In this document: one piece after another, positions 1-12,700 of the stretch
Layout of the letters: every line of letters begins with the position of its first letter
Position numbering within the stretch: the stretch's first letter is position 1
The notes under the pieces: generated by a model
Database searches by the model: none
The model's input: the letters and a program-made list of their open reading frames with translations, nothing else
What the model was told of the DNA's origin: nothing
Source: Mactra quadrangularis
Taxonomy: Eukaryota; Mollusca; Bivalvia; Venerida; Mactridae
Direction of reading: 5' to 3'
Assembly (NCBI GenBank): GCA_025267735.1
Contig: CM046295.1
Location: 21,670,938 to 21,734,937 of the forward strand
DNA: 64,000 bases
Made by a program: the position numbers and the translations under genes

Positions 1-195
1 AAAAAATTGTTGATGAAATTTTCTAAATGATTCGATAACTGATTTTTCTCAGGAAATACTGGTAGTTCCTTGTTATCTTGTATTTGATTAATAAAAATGT
101 ACTTTTTTGTGTGAATACTAGCTAGAACTTGAGTTGAGGCTTAACAAAATTCCAATTTGGCATGGCCTTATAATAATTTGATGGCTGAACGAAAC

Positions 196-241
196 ACTAT
201 TGTAACTCACTTTCATTTCAAATAGAGTTACAATAGTATTT
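196..241. repeat. Short hairpin, actattgtaactc palindrome
   Basis: The arms actattgtaactc and gagttacaatagt pair perfectly around a loop of about 17 bases. A related half (aactgtaactcac...gagttac) occurs near 35430-35466, suggesting the core or end of a small foldback element. No gene is visible in 1-450. Confidence 0.5.
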
Positions 242-454
242 TGTCCAGCCCTCAATATATAATCTAAACAAGACGTTTGACTTTTGCAAGAAAAAAAAAA
301 CAATTGTGTCAGCCTAAGACTTATAGCCAATAAAGTAATTAAGTTTAAAGATGGTACCCTATACAGGCATGTACAAATCTTAGCATTATTTTATTACTAA
401 TAGGCATTGGGAGATTTTAATTAGCTCTGCCATGGTTAGTGGTTTAATTAAATA

Positions 455-803
455 AGGGACATTAGTCAGTTATTTTCCCTTGTCTACTCTTCAAATAGGC
501 AGGTCCAATAGGTTGGATTACTCGGATTTTACCCTTACATTTCAATTTGCCACAATTAATCTTAAGTAACTTTTTGTTAATCATTTAAAATTTGTTTGAA
601 AAAAAAAGAATTGTTATGGTAAAGAACTATCTAAATTTCATTACCCCTGTTAATGTCTTAATTAACAAGAAGTATATTAGATGAATTATTCAATTATCCT
701 TAGATAGGACTTTAATGATAAAATCCGAGGATTCTAATAGGACCTACTTAACAATTGGATTGCTTCAGATTTTATAAGGAAAAATAACTGACTAAAGTCT
801 CCC
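455..803 (+). mobile_element. MITE family AGGGAC (copy 1)
   Basis: This element of about 350 bp has inverted ends starting agggac.ttagtcagttat and ending ataactgactaaagt.tccc. The same element recurs at 13156-13523 (+) and 44180-44539 (inverted), including the internal motifs aactatctaaatttcat and aattggattgcttcagattt. There is no coding capacity. The superfamily is not identified. Confidence 0.75.
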
Positions 804-3061
804 ATTTATTTACTCTATGTAAAGATATGCACACTGTATCTCAGAATCATTATCGAATGTAGGGCTAAATATTTTTGGAGAACATTCGTCTAGAGGGAAA
901 GAAAACATTGATTTCTCAGTATGGTTTACTTTAAATCAAATTACATGTTTAAGGGGTAAGCCCCCCTTGTTCCTACTGACCAGAGACTATGATATTAAAT
1001 CATGATTTACAAAAAGTACCAGAATCTATATATAGATCTGTACGCAGAACTATACGTAAAATATCTATAGCTCAATATTCCACATTGTAACAATAAACAT
1101 TTTTTTGTATCTTATCAATAAGTGAAAATTTACTTGAGTCATTCATGACATCTCAAAACGAAAGTAAAGTTTTTCAAGAAAACAAAGATCTTTTTTTTAT
1201 TTCAAGAATGTCCCTTTTAAGATCTCAAATATGCGTAGAAACCCAAATTTTAAAACACTCATTAATTATATATGAAATCTGCACAACCTCGGTAACAAAA
1301 ATAAATATTTTCGAACGAAGAAATACAAATAAAACACTACTTCAATCTTTAAAATTAATAAAATTTGCAATGCAAATTCGTCTTCCTCTAAAGTGCGTCC
1401 AGTACTTTGATATTGTAATAAATTTGCATAAAAGCGTCTCCAGAACGAGACCACCAATCTTATTGGCTTATACAAATGACGTCACTAATGTCAGAGTTCA
1501 ATTATCCATTTTGTGTTTTGAATTCTTGGTTGGTTTGAAAATCCTTGGATATCTTCGTCATCTTTCTATGTAAGTTTGCAATTTCTTACCAGATACTCTA
1601 AATATCATTCTTTAGTTCATAGCAGTTTTAATTTACATGTTTTATCGGCCGATTACTCGATTTTGCCTATGTTTACTACACCTTCAACTTTCGGGGGAAT
1701 CCCTCTTCGTTGTCAACATTTTTTTTCTGAACTATTGCGTATTTTCGCTTGCCTACGATTGCATTTGGTTCTATTTAACCCCAAGATGTGAAATTATTGA
1801 AAATACTGCCACTGGTATATAACTGCTGTCATTGTCCAATGTTTCCGGGCTGAAAATTTTGTTGGCGAAAGATAAACATAGTCGTGTAGACGCTGTGTTA
1901 TGCCGTGTGTAACTAGGACTGTTTACCGACATAGATCTACACACAAATTTGTAAGACGGCAGAGAATCAACTCGCGCTAGCTTTATTTGGGTCAGATTTT
2001 ATTGTTTGAATCAAAATTCATGATGTACTAAATATATTCATTACTGTTGATTAGAATTAAGCTCTGAGTTATTCTGTCTAATTTGAAGAAATTTAGCGGG
2101 AACTGAGACGACATAACTGCATATATTGGACGAGTTTATTTGTTAGACTGTGTGGGGGTGTAACCTTTGTATACACGTATGCCGTAAGTGGCAAAATCGC
2201 CCAAATTTGCAATTACACTGTTTACTATTCTGAACCTAGTTAAAAGTTAATGTTTTATCATTAATACATTTATCACTGTTGTCATAATTTGGAAATAAAC
2301 ACTCATAACGGTTTAACCATTCATTGTCATTACCTGACCTACTTAGGCGACTACTCGAAGTTCACCTTGCACTCATCGTAGTCTCACTCATGTAGATTGA
2401 AACTTAACAGCCATATTCAAGTCAGAGATTGGTGTGTTGATATTTTATCACTGTTCTAGCTTAAAATCGTGAACTACTTTGGAATTAATCAGACAATATT
2501 GTTATTATTTAGTTATTCTACATTATTAACTCACTGTGGTTATTGATAAATTGGATTTGTGCCAAGTGAAAGTGATAGAAGTTTAACTGTTCTTGTGTCA
2601 GCTAAGTGTATTTTGTATACATGTGGGTGAACGTTTTTCATGACTAGTCAGAGTCATTAAGTTCAGGATTTTACGGACCTAAGAAAGTGTTAATTTTTCT
2701 GTGTAAAACAAGAAACTGCCGAAATCTCTATATATTCAAGAGTATTATATTCCCTCGAGCTATTGGATATTTTTATGTTCTGAAAAATACATGTATGTAA
2801 GTTGTACAGTTGCTTTTTTAACCTTAGTTTTGGATAGTCTGGATGTGTTTACACAAATACGCATTGTTTCAAGACTAAATTTATGTATTTACTAAGAAAG
2901 ATTGCTTATAAACAAAGATGCAAACTTAATTATTAGTGATATTTGATTTATAGTCTGATGATATGGGAAAGCAATTGAATTAATGGACTAACACTAAATG
3001 TTTCATTGCTTAAATTAAGTAAATTATCTCCTAGGGATTAATGTAGGAGAGGTGCAAAACA
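804..3061. other. Upstream intergenic region without a supported gene
   Basis: Apart from the CRE/CCAAT cluster there is no exon I can support. A 142-codon open frame at 1145-1573 exists, but it shows no domain, no biased composition and no homology I recognise, so it is treated as chance. The region probably holds Sin3 non-coding exon(s). Confidence 0.5.
1450..1490. promoter_or_regulatory. CCAAT boxes and a full CRE upstream of Sin3
   Basis: Within 35 bases lie ccaat (about 1453), its inverse attgg (about 1462) and the complete palindromic CREB/ATF site TGACGTCA at 1477-1484. Such a cluster is typical of TATA-less animal promoters. It lies about 2.2 kb upstream of the Sin3 start codon, which fits a promoter plus a non-coding first exon. 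The transcription start is not visible, and promoter function is inferred. Confidence 0.35.
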
Positions 3062-3140
3062 GCCTTCAAGATAGCGTTTATGGGGTTGGTAGAGAATCTG
3101 CTTATGACTGGGGGGGGGGGGGTAATGGGTTTTATTCTCA
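3062..3140 (+). mobile_element. tRNA-like SINE fragment (agcttttatggg family, copy 1)
   Basis: The pattern 'agcgtttatggggttggtagagaatctgcttatgactggggg...ttctcagtt' matches stretches at 3490-3600 and 5448-5545. It looks like an eroded tRNA-headed SINE with a 5' A-box-like part and a 3' B-box-like part. It ends at a Harbinger-like MITE. Confidence 0.45.
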
Positions 3141-3144
3141 GTTA

Positions 3145-3355
3145 AGCCACAACAAGTTGATCATATGTTCTATGGATTCGTTCGCACCTTAATTTTGACG
3201 GTTTTTACAAAAAATATTTATATTTCCTTGCTCCCTCATAAAAATTTGGTCGAACCACTATCGAAAGCAACTGAATTTATTATTTTTTCTTCGCTCGCTC
3301 GTCAAATTTTTTTTCCTAGAAAAATCTGTAGAACACATGATCAACTAGTTGTCAA
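3145..3355 (+). mobile_element. Harbinger-like MITE, copy 1
   Basis: It begins agccacaacaagttgatcat after TTA, and its right end carries the inverted tagaacacatgatcaact. It is a diverged copy of the cleaner element at 21562-21780. It lies just upstream of the Sin3 first coding exon. The right end has decayed, so the exact border is uncertain. Confidence 0.65.
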
Positions 3356-3489
3356 CATAGTAACCCACTAAAAATTGTGTGGTTGCACCCACATATAGAC
3401 CAACAGAAATTCTAGCTCCAAGATTTACTGGACAGATTTCTGGTAAGCTGGGTGTGTGTGTAGCAAAGGTATACTATGGCACTTTCTTT

Positions 3490-3600
3490 TGCCTTTAAGC
3501 TAGCTTTTATGGGGATGTGATAGAGTCTGCTTATGAATTTTAGGGTCTTGGCTTCAATTCTTAGTTTAGACAATGAATTTTATCAGGGTGCTATTAAGTC
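3490..3600 (+). mobile_element. tRNA-like SINE fragment (agcttttatggg family, copy 2)
   Basis: The block 'gcctttaagctagctttta...gatagagtctgcttatgaatttt...tcaattcttagtttagac' is shared with 5448-5545. It lies 80 bases before the likely Sin3 splice acceptor. Confidence 0.5.
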
Positions 3601-3681
3601 ATCCAAATTAAAAGAAAAGCAGGGTTTGGGAGTGCTATATGGATTGAAATAACTTTTCTTTTTTCTTCTCTATATTTTCAG

Positions 3682-3728
3682 TGGGTACCCTTTTTGGATA
3701 GAATTATGTTTTAATTTGACCTTCTATT
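3682..3728 (+). other. Sin3 5' UTR part of the first coding exon
   Basis: A pyrimidine-rich tract ending ttttcag at 3675-3681 looks like a splice acceptor 47 bases before the Sin3 ATG, so at least one non-coding upstream exon is likely. The in-frame stop at 3717-3719 shows this stretch is untranslated in the Sin3 frame. The upstream exon is not identified with certainty; a donor-like gtaagt at about 2797-2802 is one candidate. Confidence 0.45.
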
Positions 3729-6700
3729 ATGCAAAGGTCACATTTAGATGAAGCCGTAAGAAGAGTTCCTCAAGGGGAGAGTAATCCGTCATTTCCCGGA
3801 GGACGCCTTATCAGTGGTTCGGTTCCAGCACCACAGAGATTTGAAGGCGAAGCCATGTCGGGTGCTGGATTGCAATATCCTTTGCAAAGTTTTCCGTAAG
3901 TAGCCTATTTCAACTGTTAAATCAACGTGTATTTATACGCCTATATGCACATAATTAATCAAGTCTGTAAAAATCTATGTTTCCTCTATAATATGTCTTT
4001 ACTTCACCAGTAATCCATAGTGCCTATTATGGCTATAGTCACATGATTACACAATTTGATTATTTGTGCAGTGGATTCAGAGTTAATAATTACAACTTTT
4101 GGTAATCATTAATGTGGATATTTTTGGATAAAGAAATGTCAGCTGAACATGTATATGGATTATGGGAGCAGATATTTAACTACTTAGTAACTGTATTTGT
4201 TTTTATATTTTCAGAGTAAGTCAGACTGGACACCCTCATTCGTCACCAGCACAGCTCCCAGCTGGTATTGTACCTGTACCTGGAGGTCCAGCATCTCATC
4301 TTCCTACTGGCCATGCTCCGCCTTCACAGGTAAGTCCTGGTTACTTTCAATGCACAAACTCTTCAATCATCTTTTGAAGTAGGTTGCCCATCTATCTAAA
4401 AATTATACTTACCCTTAGCAAATGGTAACTTTCCCGAAAAAGTGGTACTAACTTTAAGTAAGATTTCAGTGGTATAAAAATATTTGAGTTGTCCTAACTC
4501 AGGTTATCTTGGGCAATCAGATGACCATTTATGTCAAAAATTTCTTTAAAATCATTCAGTTTTCTTCAAATTTGGAGTTAATCTAAAAAAATCCCTATCA
4601 ATGAAATTGGTATATGATTTCCCAAAATTTCTTTATAAAGTCAGGCACTTGACCCCTTCCTAAGTAATGTAAATTGCCCTATTGGACACCTATTATTTGT
4701 GGAAAGCTGCCTGGCCAGCTGTTAGTATCGGCCCTGTCTACTGATGGAGGGGTCATGGGTTTAATTCTTACCGTTGGGCATACTTTCGTGTAGATTGGTC
4801 ATGAAATAATTTCTACAACCATTCTCCTTCCTACCCTACCACTGATTCTTAATCATGTAGGACAGTTGTTAGTCACAGACTGAAGTATCCACCAAGTAAC
4901 TGGTTAATAGCCATACCTTTTTTCATTATAAAACTGTATATAGGGTCCGTTTACAGACGCCTTCCCGTTCTGAAATTTCTTTAAAATCATGCAGTTTTCC
5001 CCAAATTTTGAGTTTACCTTGGATTTTTTGTTCCCTTATCTATGGAATTGCGATCAAATTTCCCCAAATGTTCTTCATAAAGAAATGCTCCAGGCCCCTT
5101 ACCCAAATACTGAAAAAAAGCCCTGACAGCTCAGTCCAAAGATTTAGGAAAAATGAGTAGGTTAGCCATGTTGGACTTATCTAACTTAAAGATTTCTTGT
5201 ATGTTTTAGGTTCATGCAGCACAGGGCCAGCAACAACAATTTCAAAGACTCAAGGTAGAAGATGCCTTGTCATACTTAGATCAGGTTAAACTGCAGTTTG
5301 GTAATCAACCACAAGTTTATAATGACTTTCTGGACATCATGAAAGAATTTAAATCTCAAACGTAAGTATTTATAGTCTTCTCTTCAAACAAGAAATACTG
5401 TATATTCTAAATTAAATATGAACCAGAGAGTTTAAAATGACTTCCTTGCCTTTAAGCTAGCTTTTGTGACTACATGGTAGCGTCCGCTTACAATTCAGGG
5501 GGAGGGATCCGACTCTCAGTTTGGACCATGGATTTTTATCAGGTTACAAGTACACACAACGTGTTACATTTTCCAAAATGAGGTGTAAAGGGGCTCTTAT
5601 TAAGAGTATCAAAAGACAGTGAAAAATGTTCTTTGAAATAAAAAATTGGGGTGATACATGTGTTCGTTTGGTCAGAAGCATTTAAAAGAGAATGAACAGA
5701 AAATTACTCGTGGACGGACTGAAAATCTAATGATTTTTTGCCAAACTGAAAATGACATAACAGTCATGTTTTGAAGCAAAATTTTTTAGACTCATGAGTT
5801 TTGATGTCTACTGAGTGCTCTAGGATTGTTTATAAATTCAGTTATAAATTTTGCTGAACAATTGACATTAAAACATTGAAAATACATTATTTCTTAATCT
5901 ACCAGCCATACATTAGGGGAAGATAAAACAAAAAGCAGAACTCTCAATTTTTATACCCCCGCTTCGAAGAAGAGGGGGGTATACTGTTTTACCCTTGTCC
6001 GTGCGTCCGTCCGTTACAAAATTTCCGTCGCAGTTTTCTCAGCAACTATAACATGCAGCAGACTAATACTTCGCATATTGCTTCATCCCATAGTCCCATG
6101 TGGTGTAAAGCGATTTCATGCTCCTTGCTCATCTACTTCCTGTTTGTCACATATTTTTAGATTTTTGCGGGGGTATCACTAGTGAGCATTAGCTCACAGA
6201 TTTACTTGTTTCTTTTTTCTTTATTTCAGTATAGATACTCCGGGTGTCATCAATCGAGTCTCTAACTTATTTAAAGGGCATCCAGAGTTAATTGTTGGTT
6301 TTAATACATTCTTGCCTCCTGGTTATAAGATAGAAGTACAAGCTAACGAGATCAACGTACATCAACCAGGACAACAAACTGTCTCTATATCAACATTGAA
6401 TCAGATGGCTCAGGCTGCTGCTGCCTCACAACCTCACGTTGTAAGTATCTTATTAGTCTCATGTGTGGTTGTCTCCCCTGCCCTAAGTTAAAGGCCGGGC
6501 TTCAATTATAAGAAGAGAGAATCTTGAAAATGACCACTTCTTTCTGACTCTCTGAGCAGTGAACATGTTAAACCAGAGAGAGAAAATTTGGAACTGTTAC
6601 AAATTTATTGATCAGATTTAAATGAATTTTGACATACTGTTTCTTTCACTCATTTTCAATACTATTTGAAATTTTCAGTTTTCTAAGTTACATAGAAATG

Positions 6701-9700
6701 GTACTTTTTAAGAATAATTACTAAAACAATTTCAAAAATTCAAATTTGACAGACACATGCTAAGGGATTCATAACCTTCATCAAGCCAATCAAAATAATG
6801 TTCATGAACTTCGCAGAGCCAGTAATATTATATTCTCGCTGCCCCTCATAGAAAGTTCCCATGACTGTTGATTCATGGATTATACCTGCAGTATTTTTAC
6901 TGTCTCAAAGTGTCTAAAACTTGTCTCAGAGCATGCTTTGGAATTTACAATATAAACGCTGTAGTAAATTTAGTGAGAATTTGTCTACAATCATAGAGAA
7001 TTTAGCCGTTGGTGACCTCTGCTTACATAGGTCAAACCCTCCCCCTTTCTCCTTAACAGCTTAATTGCTTACCACCCGGTAAAATGAAGAAATGAAGTCG
7101 GGTCTTTAAAAATTGTTATCATTTGTGTTTATATGTATTAAATAAGTTTAACCTCATCATAAAATACCCACAGCAGACTATTTATCTTTGTTATATTTTA
7201 ATTTGATGTCACGTTTACTGTTTCAGCAAAAACCTATACAAAGTCATGTGACCAACACGGCAGCTAATAATGCTCACCCTTCCCAGCATTCATATCACCA
7301 GCCGCCGCGTCCCGGCCCTGATTCTAGTTTAAGTCACGGACCACAGAGTGGGAACCAGCCTGGACAGCAACCAGTGGAGTTTAATCATGCAATAAATTAT
7401 GTCAACAAAATAAAGGTTTGTGTACTTGATATCTTTTACCTTAAAAATCAATTCTGGAATTGGTCTGTCCATGTTAGTTGGTAAGTGCATAAGTTAGAAT
7501 GCATACGTCTACTGGTTGAGATGTTGTAGGTTTGATTCCTGTGGATGCACTTTTGTGATGCTTGGTTATGAAATAATTTCTATGGCCGTTCTCCTTCCTA
7601 CCACTGATTCATAATCATGTGTCAGTCACTGACTGAAGTATGATGATATTCACTGGTTAAAGCTACAGTCCCATAAACATTAAAATAGCCGTGAGGGCAC
7701 CGTACAGGCGCCGTGCGATCAAACTCCGCTAGAACTCTTGTGTACCAGTACGGACTGTTACGTTTTTGCCAGAGTCTGTGAGATGAGCCAATGATATACG
7801 TATTGGTTTTCAAAGTCAATTCGTGAACAAAATCGTGACCGAGTATGGATTAAACTTGCATATCTTCCAGCTACAGCTCTGTACGGGTGTGTTGTTTTGT
7901 GCAATGTGCGTACCGTCACCTTAATACGCAAGGCTTCCCACGATCTACGGCTGTCTGCACGTACGGGTCCGCAACAAGCCACGATTTTATGGGACTGAGG
8001 CATAACGGATACATCCAGAGATAAAGCCTTTCCAAGAAAGGTTAGTAGGTTGACTGACTGGTGTAATATGACATATACAATGTGTTGCTATGGGGTTAAA
8101 CTCAACAATAAGGAAAGTAAGGCTAACAGACTTAGGTCAGGATTTGTTTTTTCACCATTGTTAAACACCCTTACTTATGTTTTATATTGACAGAATCGTT
8201 TCCAAGGACAACCAGAGATATATAAGGCATTTTTAGAGATTTTACACACTTATCAGAAGGAACAAAGAACTATTAAAGAAGGAGGATTGGTGAGGATTTG
8301 TTTTGATTATTATACCCCTGTCTATGATGACTTATATTTTGTTTTGAGTCAGTCATTGAAATCAGCCAGTCACTATCAGTCTTCCAAATTAGGACATGAA
8401 GGCGGTTGGTTGTCCGAACAGGCCATTTTAGTAGCAAGTGCTTTATATAGATTTTTGATTGCCCAAAAGAAATTATTGGTTGCCCGAACTAAAATGCAAT
8501 TGTCCAGGGAAACTGGTTACCCGCTAATTTCATAGACTTAACTATTTCACAAAAAGTTAACCAATTTGATTGGGGCTCACCCTCTTCTTAAAAACATTAA
8601 TGTAAATTAAGAACTCATATTGGTTGTGTAACACTAAAAATTTAAGATTTTATTTTCCTTAAATCCTTTGCTCAAATGTATTATGTTTGGATCATAGCCC
8701 CTCTACAAACAATGCGTACGCTGACTGCCGTGATATGATTGAATCAAAATATTGAAATACAGAAAGACTTTCATGCACATTGAAACCTAACAAATCCATT
8801 CTAATGATAACTCTTTACACATTAAATTCAAGTACAATTCGAGCAGGGCAATAACTGCGAGCGAAGTGTTTATTCTACCGTGTATTACTGGTAAATACTA
8901 CTGCTAAGTGTATTTACGAGATTTGACTCCGCCCATCAATATTTGTAAACACCTGTCAATGATCATTGAAACAAATACACGCCAGTTGATTGACGGAACT
9001 ACTTATATTGCCTAGAAATTACCAGCATAGTAAATCAGAGACGCATGTATCACTCCGCAGGTTAAACTGGTCAGGCATTATCAGCGTCGATAGTTTTCGT
9101 TTTACATTACACTTCTATCATTCTGTTACAGGCATCAGTACCGCCAGGACACAAGCCTCTCACTGAAGCAGAGGTTTACGCTCAGGTTGCCAAGCTTTTC
9201 CAGAACCAGGAAGATCTACTTGCAGAGTTTGGACAATTTTTACCCGACGCGAACGGCTCATCATCGTATCAAGGATATGTAAGTGTAAGTAGGTTTCTAA
9301 TGGAACTACTTTTTAAATTGTTTTATTTTGTGTTGTGTTGTTAGGTTTTCTACTTCTGTATTATTAAGAACTACTTTATTCTTGGCTTTGGTAATATAAG
9401 TCTTTAAATCTTGGGTTCTTTCATAAAATCTTTATAAATAATTAAGGTTCAGATTTTAAAAATTTCCAACTTTAACCTTTTTTAGTCTTTCTACTTTTAA
9501 ATAGTCACTAAGCACTGTACTTTTAGTGATTGCTTCCCTATTAGATTGGGGCTGATTTTGTGTCTTTTAAAAAAAATTAAATGAAAACTCACAAAATAAT
9601 ATCAGAATTTCACCATGGGCAAGATTTTTTTGGGCACTGACTCTTTTAATTGTCTGTAATCTGTTATTATCTGTAAGAAGCAAAATCCAAATGTTTTTTT

Positions 9701-12700
9701 AAGTTTTGGAATATTATCATGATTAAATTCGGTGGTACCCATCCCCAAAACCGTCAGGTCAGGTTTGTTTACAATAGACCCATATACATATGCATTATAT
9801 AGTGCATACTGGTACACTCCTGCTACGCCCTGGGTTAGTCCAGAAGGTTTGAGACCCCAGTATAGCATTCCCCCCTCCCCCGGTAGCTGGGTGGTACCCG
9901 ACCCCAAAACCGGAAGTAGGTCAGGTATGTTTACACGGGAGCTATCTGCATAGTACTGATTTGACCAGAGCTGTTTTGAAAATTGTAAAAAACCTTTGTA
10001 TTTCTATTTTTACAGTCCTTATTTGGTACAGACTCTGTGCTAGGTGTAAGAAACGATCATTCATCTACAGTAAAGAAACCAGGGTTTGCTAACAAGAATC
10101 AAAATGCTAAATCTACCAATCAAATACGTCGTTCTATCTCATCAAGTCTACAACAGCCTATCATTACTGTAAGTAAATATAGTTGGTGATTAACCAACCC
10201 TCTGTCAGAAATGCCACGTCCTATTTAAACTTTACTTCAAAAATACAAATTACAACAAACTCCATCAAAGTTCATGATCAAGTTGCAGACTTAGGTAGCT
10301 CTCTTTAAGTCCCTTTAACCACTTACAGATTCAGTACCTTAGTTTAAGGACAAAGAACTATTCTAAATACACTTGCCATCTGTGCCTGTCAAGTGTTTTT
10401 TTAGCTTGCTTAGGTGGTAATCACTCACACATAGTGACTGGCAATTGGGAATTTGTATCCTCATTAACTTACCTGACTCTGGCAATTATCTAGCATGACT
10501 TGTACACTGACAATCTTGCATGTTTAAGAAACCTTTACCAAATAATACAAAAATAGGGCTCTTTTTCAGAAATTTAGTATTTTAGTAATTTAGTAATATG
10601 TATTGTACACCATAGTTGTCCCCAACTCAAGAAAATAGCCCCTTCCCCATCACACAAAAAAAAATTTCTTCCGAAATCAAAACTAAGGCCCCTTTATCTA
10701 AACAAAATTAGTACTCTGGAAATCAAGAGGAAGGCCTCTTTTTTTATATATATTTGTCTCACTGTTGTATATATTTACAGAAACCTAGAATGGGAACATT
10801 AAAAGACGTATCTCTGGCAGAGGCTGGTAAATGGGGAACACTAACAGAATATGCTTTCTTTGATAAGGTAAGTTTCATCCTGTCTGTGTGGTTTATAGAA
10901 CAGTGCAACTTTCCACAAACAATCTTACGTTAAAAATCATCGTAAGTCAAATGCAGGAAAAAAAATGTGAGAGGTCAATTCTTTGATCTATCAGTTTAAA
11001 ATATTCTTGAAATATGTAGAATATATATACCTTCTGAACATCATATCATAAATATATTTCTTATCCTTCAGACTTTTAACTGCCAATTTATAAAATTGAC
11101 TTTCAATAAAAAATAATTTAAGAGTTACGAAAATCTTTCTGTTGTGATCAAATGATTTTGATCAAATGATTTGTCTTAGACGATAGTGAGAGAGGCTAGT
11201 GACATAAAATGTATTTTGTCTGTTTTGAGTTCATTTTGATTTGAGTTCTACAAACATGTCTATGAGAAAATTTTGGGAATTATACTTCTGTAGTTACAAG
11301 CAATTAAAATCATCACATGGTTCGCACAGGTCGTAAAAAAGCCTTTGAAAATGGTGTCCATCTTAAAAAACTGTTGAAAATGGCATTTAACCTTAAAATC
11401 CCTTAAAAAGTCCTTAAAAATGTAGTCTTTGGGGTTATAAATGTCCCTTGAATTCTATTTTACGGCGTTAAACCCAACTAACAATCAAACCCACACAAAA
11501 TATTATGATCGCCCAAGGGTACAAAATTAATGAGACAAAAGTTTCATGATGCCATTTACTATTTAGCCTCTCAGCGTAAGAGAGTAAAGTCAACATGTTT
11601 GATAGATTATGTTACATTGCTTTGAAGATTTATTTTGACAGAAGTTGCTTACTTGCCTCTACTACTTTAATATGGTAGTCAATTTGTACTACACATGATT
11701 TACCCCAGTCCTTAAATTTTTACTTGCAGCCCTTAAAAAGCCCTTGAAAACCCCTTAAATTTTCCCTCAGAACCTGTGTATGAACCATGCATCAATATTT
11801 ATGTTCAGGGATTATCTTACAAATATATCAAGTATTTAAATCAGTGGAATAATGATCATTAAATATGCGCCAGTTGAACACTGACAATTGATAAATTTAA
11901 CTGGTTCAATCCTGAAAAACGGAAATTTTTAGGGGAAAAATTTCAATTTCTTCCATGAAATCGGAAATCTTGACTGCCTTGAAATAATTGTACAAAACTT
12001 ATTTTACAGGTTCGTAAAGCATTACGGCATCAAGAAGTTTATGAAAACTTTCTACGATGTTTGGTATTATTTAATCAGGAAGTTATATCTAGGTCAGAGC
12101 TTGTGCAATTAGTACAGACATTTTTAGGGTAAGAGTTTTACTGTCAGGATTCAAGCGATTTAGAGATGGTTGTCTTGAATACTGGTGTAATTTTGATGTT
12201 GTTGATACTTTCTGAGTCATATTAATACTGTTGGTGATTGAAAAGGAGCAGGTGTGGCCAAGCGGTTAGTATGTTGGATAGTCAGCAATGTGTTGGTGTG
12301 AAACCCATCCAAAACCTACTGTGTTTTTTTCTTGAGCTACCAACTTCATCATGCTAGCTCCCTTTACTGGGGGAACTGGTAGCGGACTCGAAAGTGATCA
12401 ATCTAAGTTGTAAGTGCTTGTTTCAAAATCGAGCTATAAAATTGGTATAAATGTTAACTTTGAAAGAACAGTTGGCCCATATCATAACTAGGGCTGTCAC
12501 AATATACCGGTATATTGCAATATGCAGCTGCAGTAATATGTACTGCAGTACCAATTTAATGTACCAGTATTTAGCAATATTTTTATTTTCAATGAAAAAT
12601 TCTTCCCTTTGCCAAATGAAAATAGTGAAACGTCAGTTTTCCATGGTTCATTAGATGAAAGCTTAAGTTCAAAGACTTCAGACGCGTTCAGAATGTTCGC

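Noticed and set aside
1145..1573. 142-codon open frame upstream of Sin3
   Set aside because: No domain, no skewed composition, no splice or promoter support; overlaps the CRE/CCAAT cluster. Most likely chance.
7622..8003. Two minus-strand frames
   Set aside because: They lie in the MITE nested in SINE-A and show no transposase motif.
8287..8535. Open frame reading from Sin3 exon 6 into the intron
   Set aside because: Starts inside the exon and passes a good donor at 8290; the true continuation is exon 7 at 9132, which restores the conserved PAH2 sequence.
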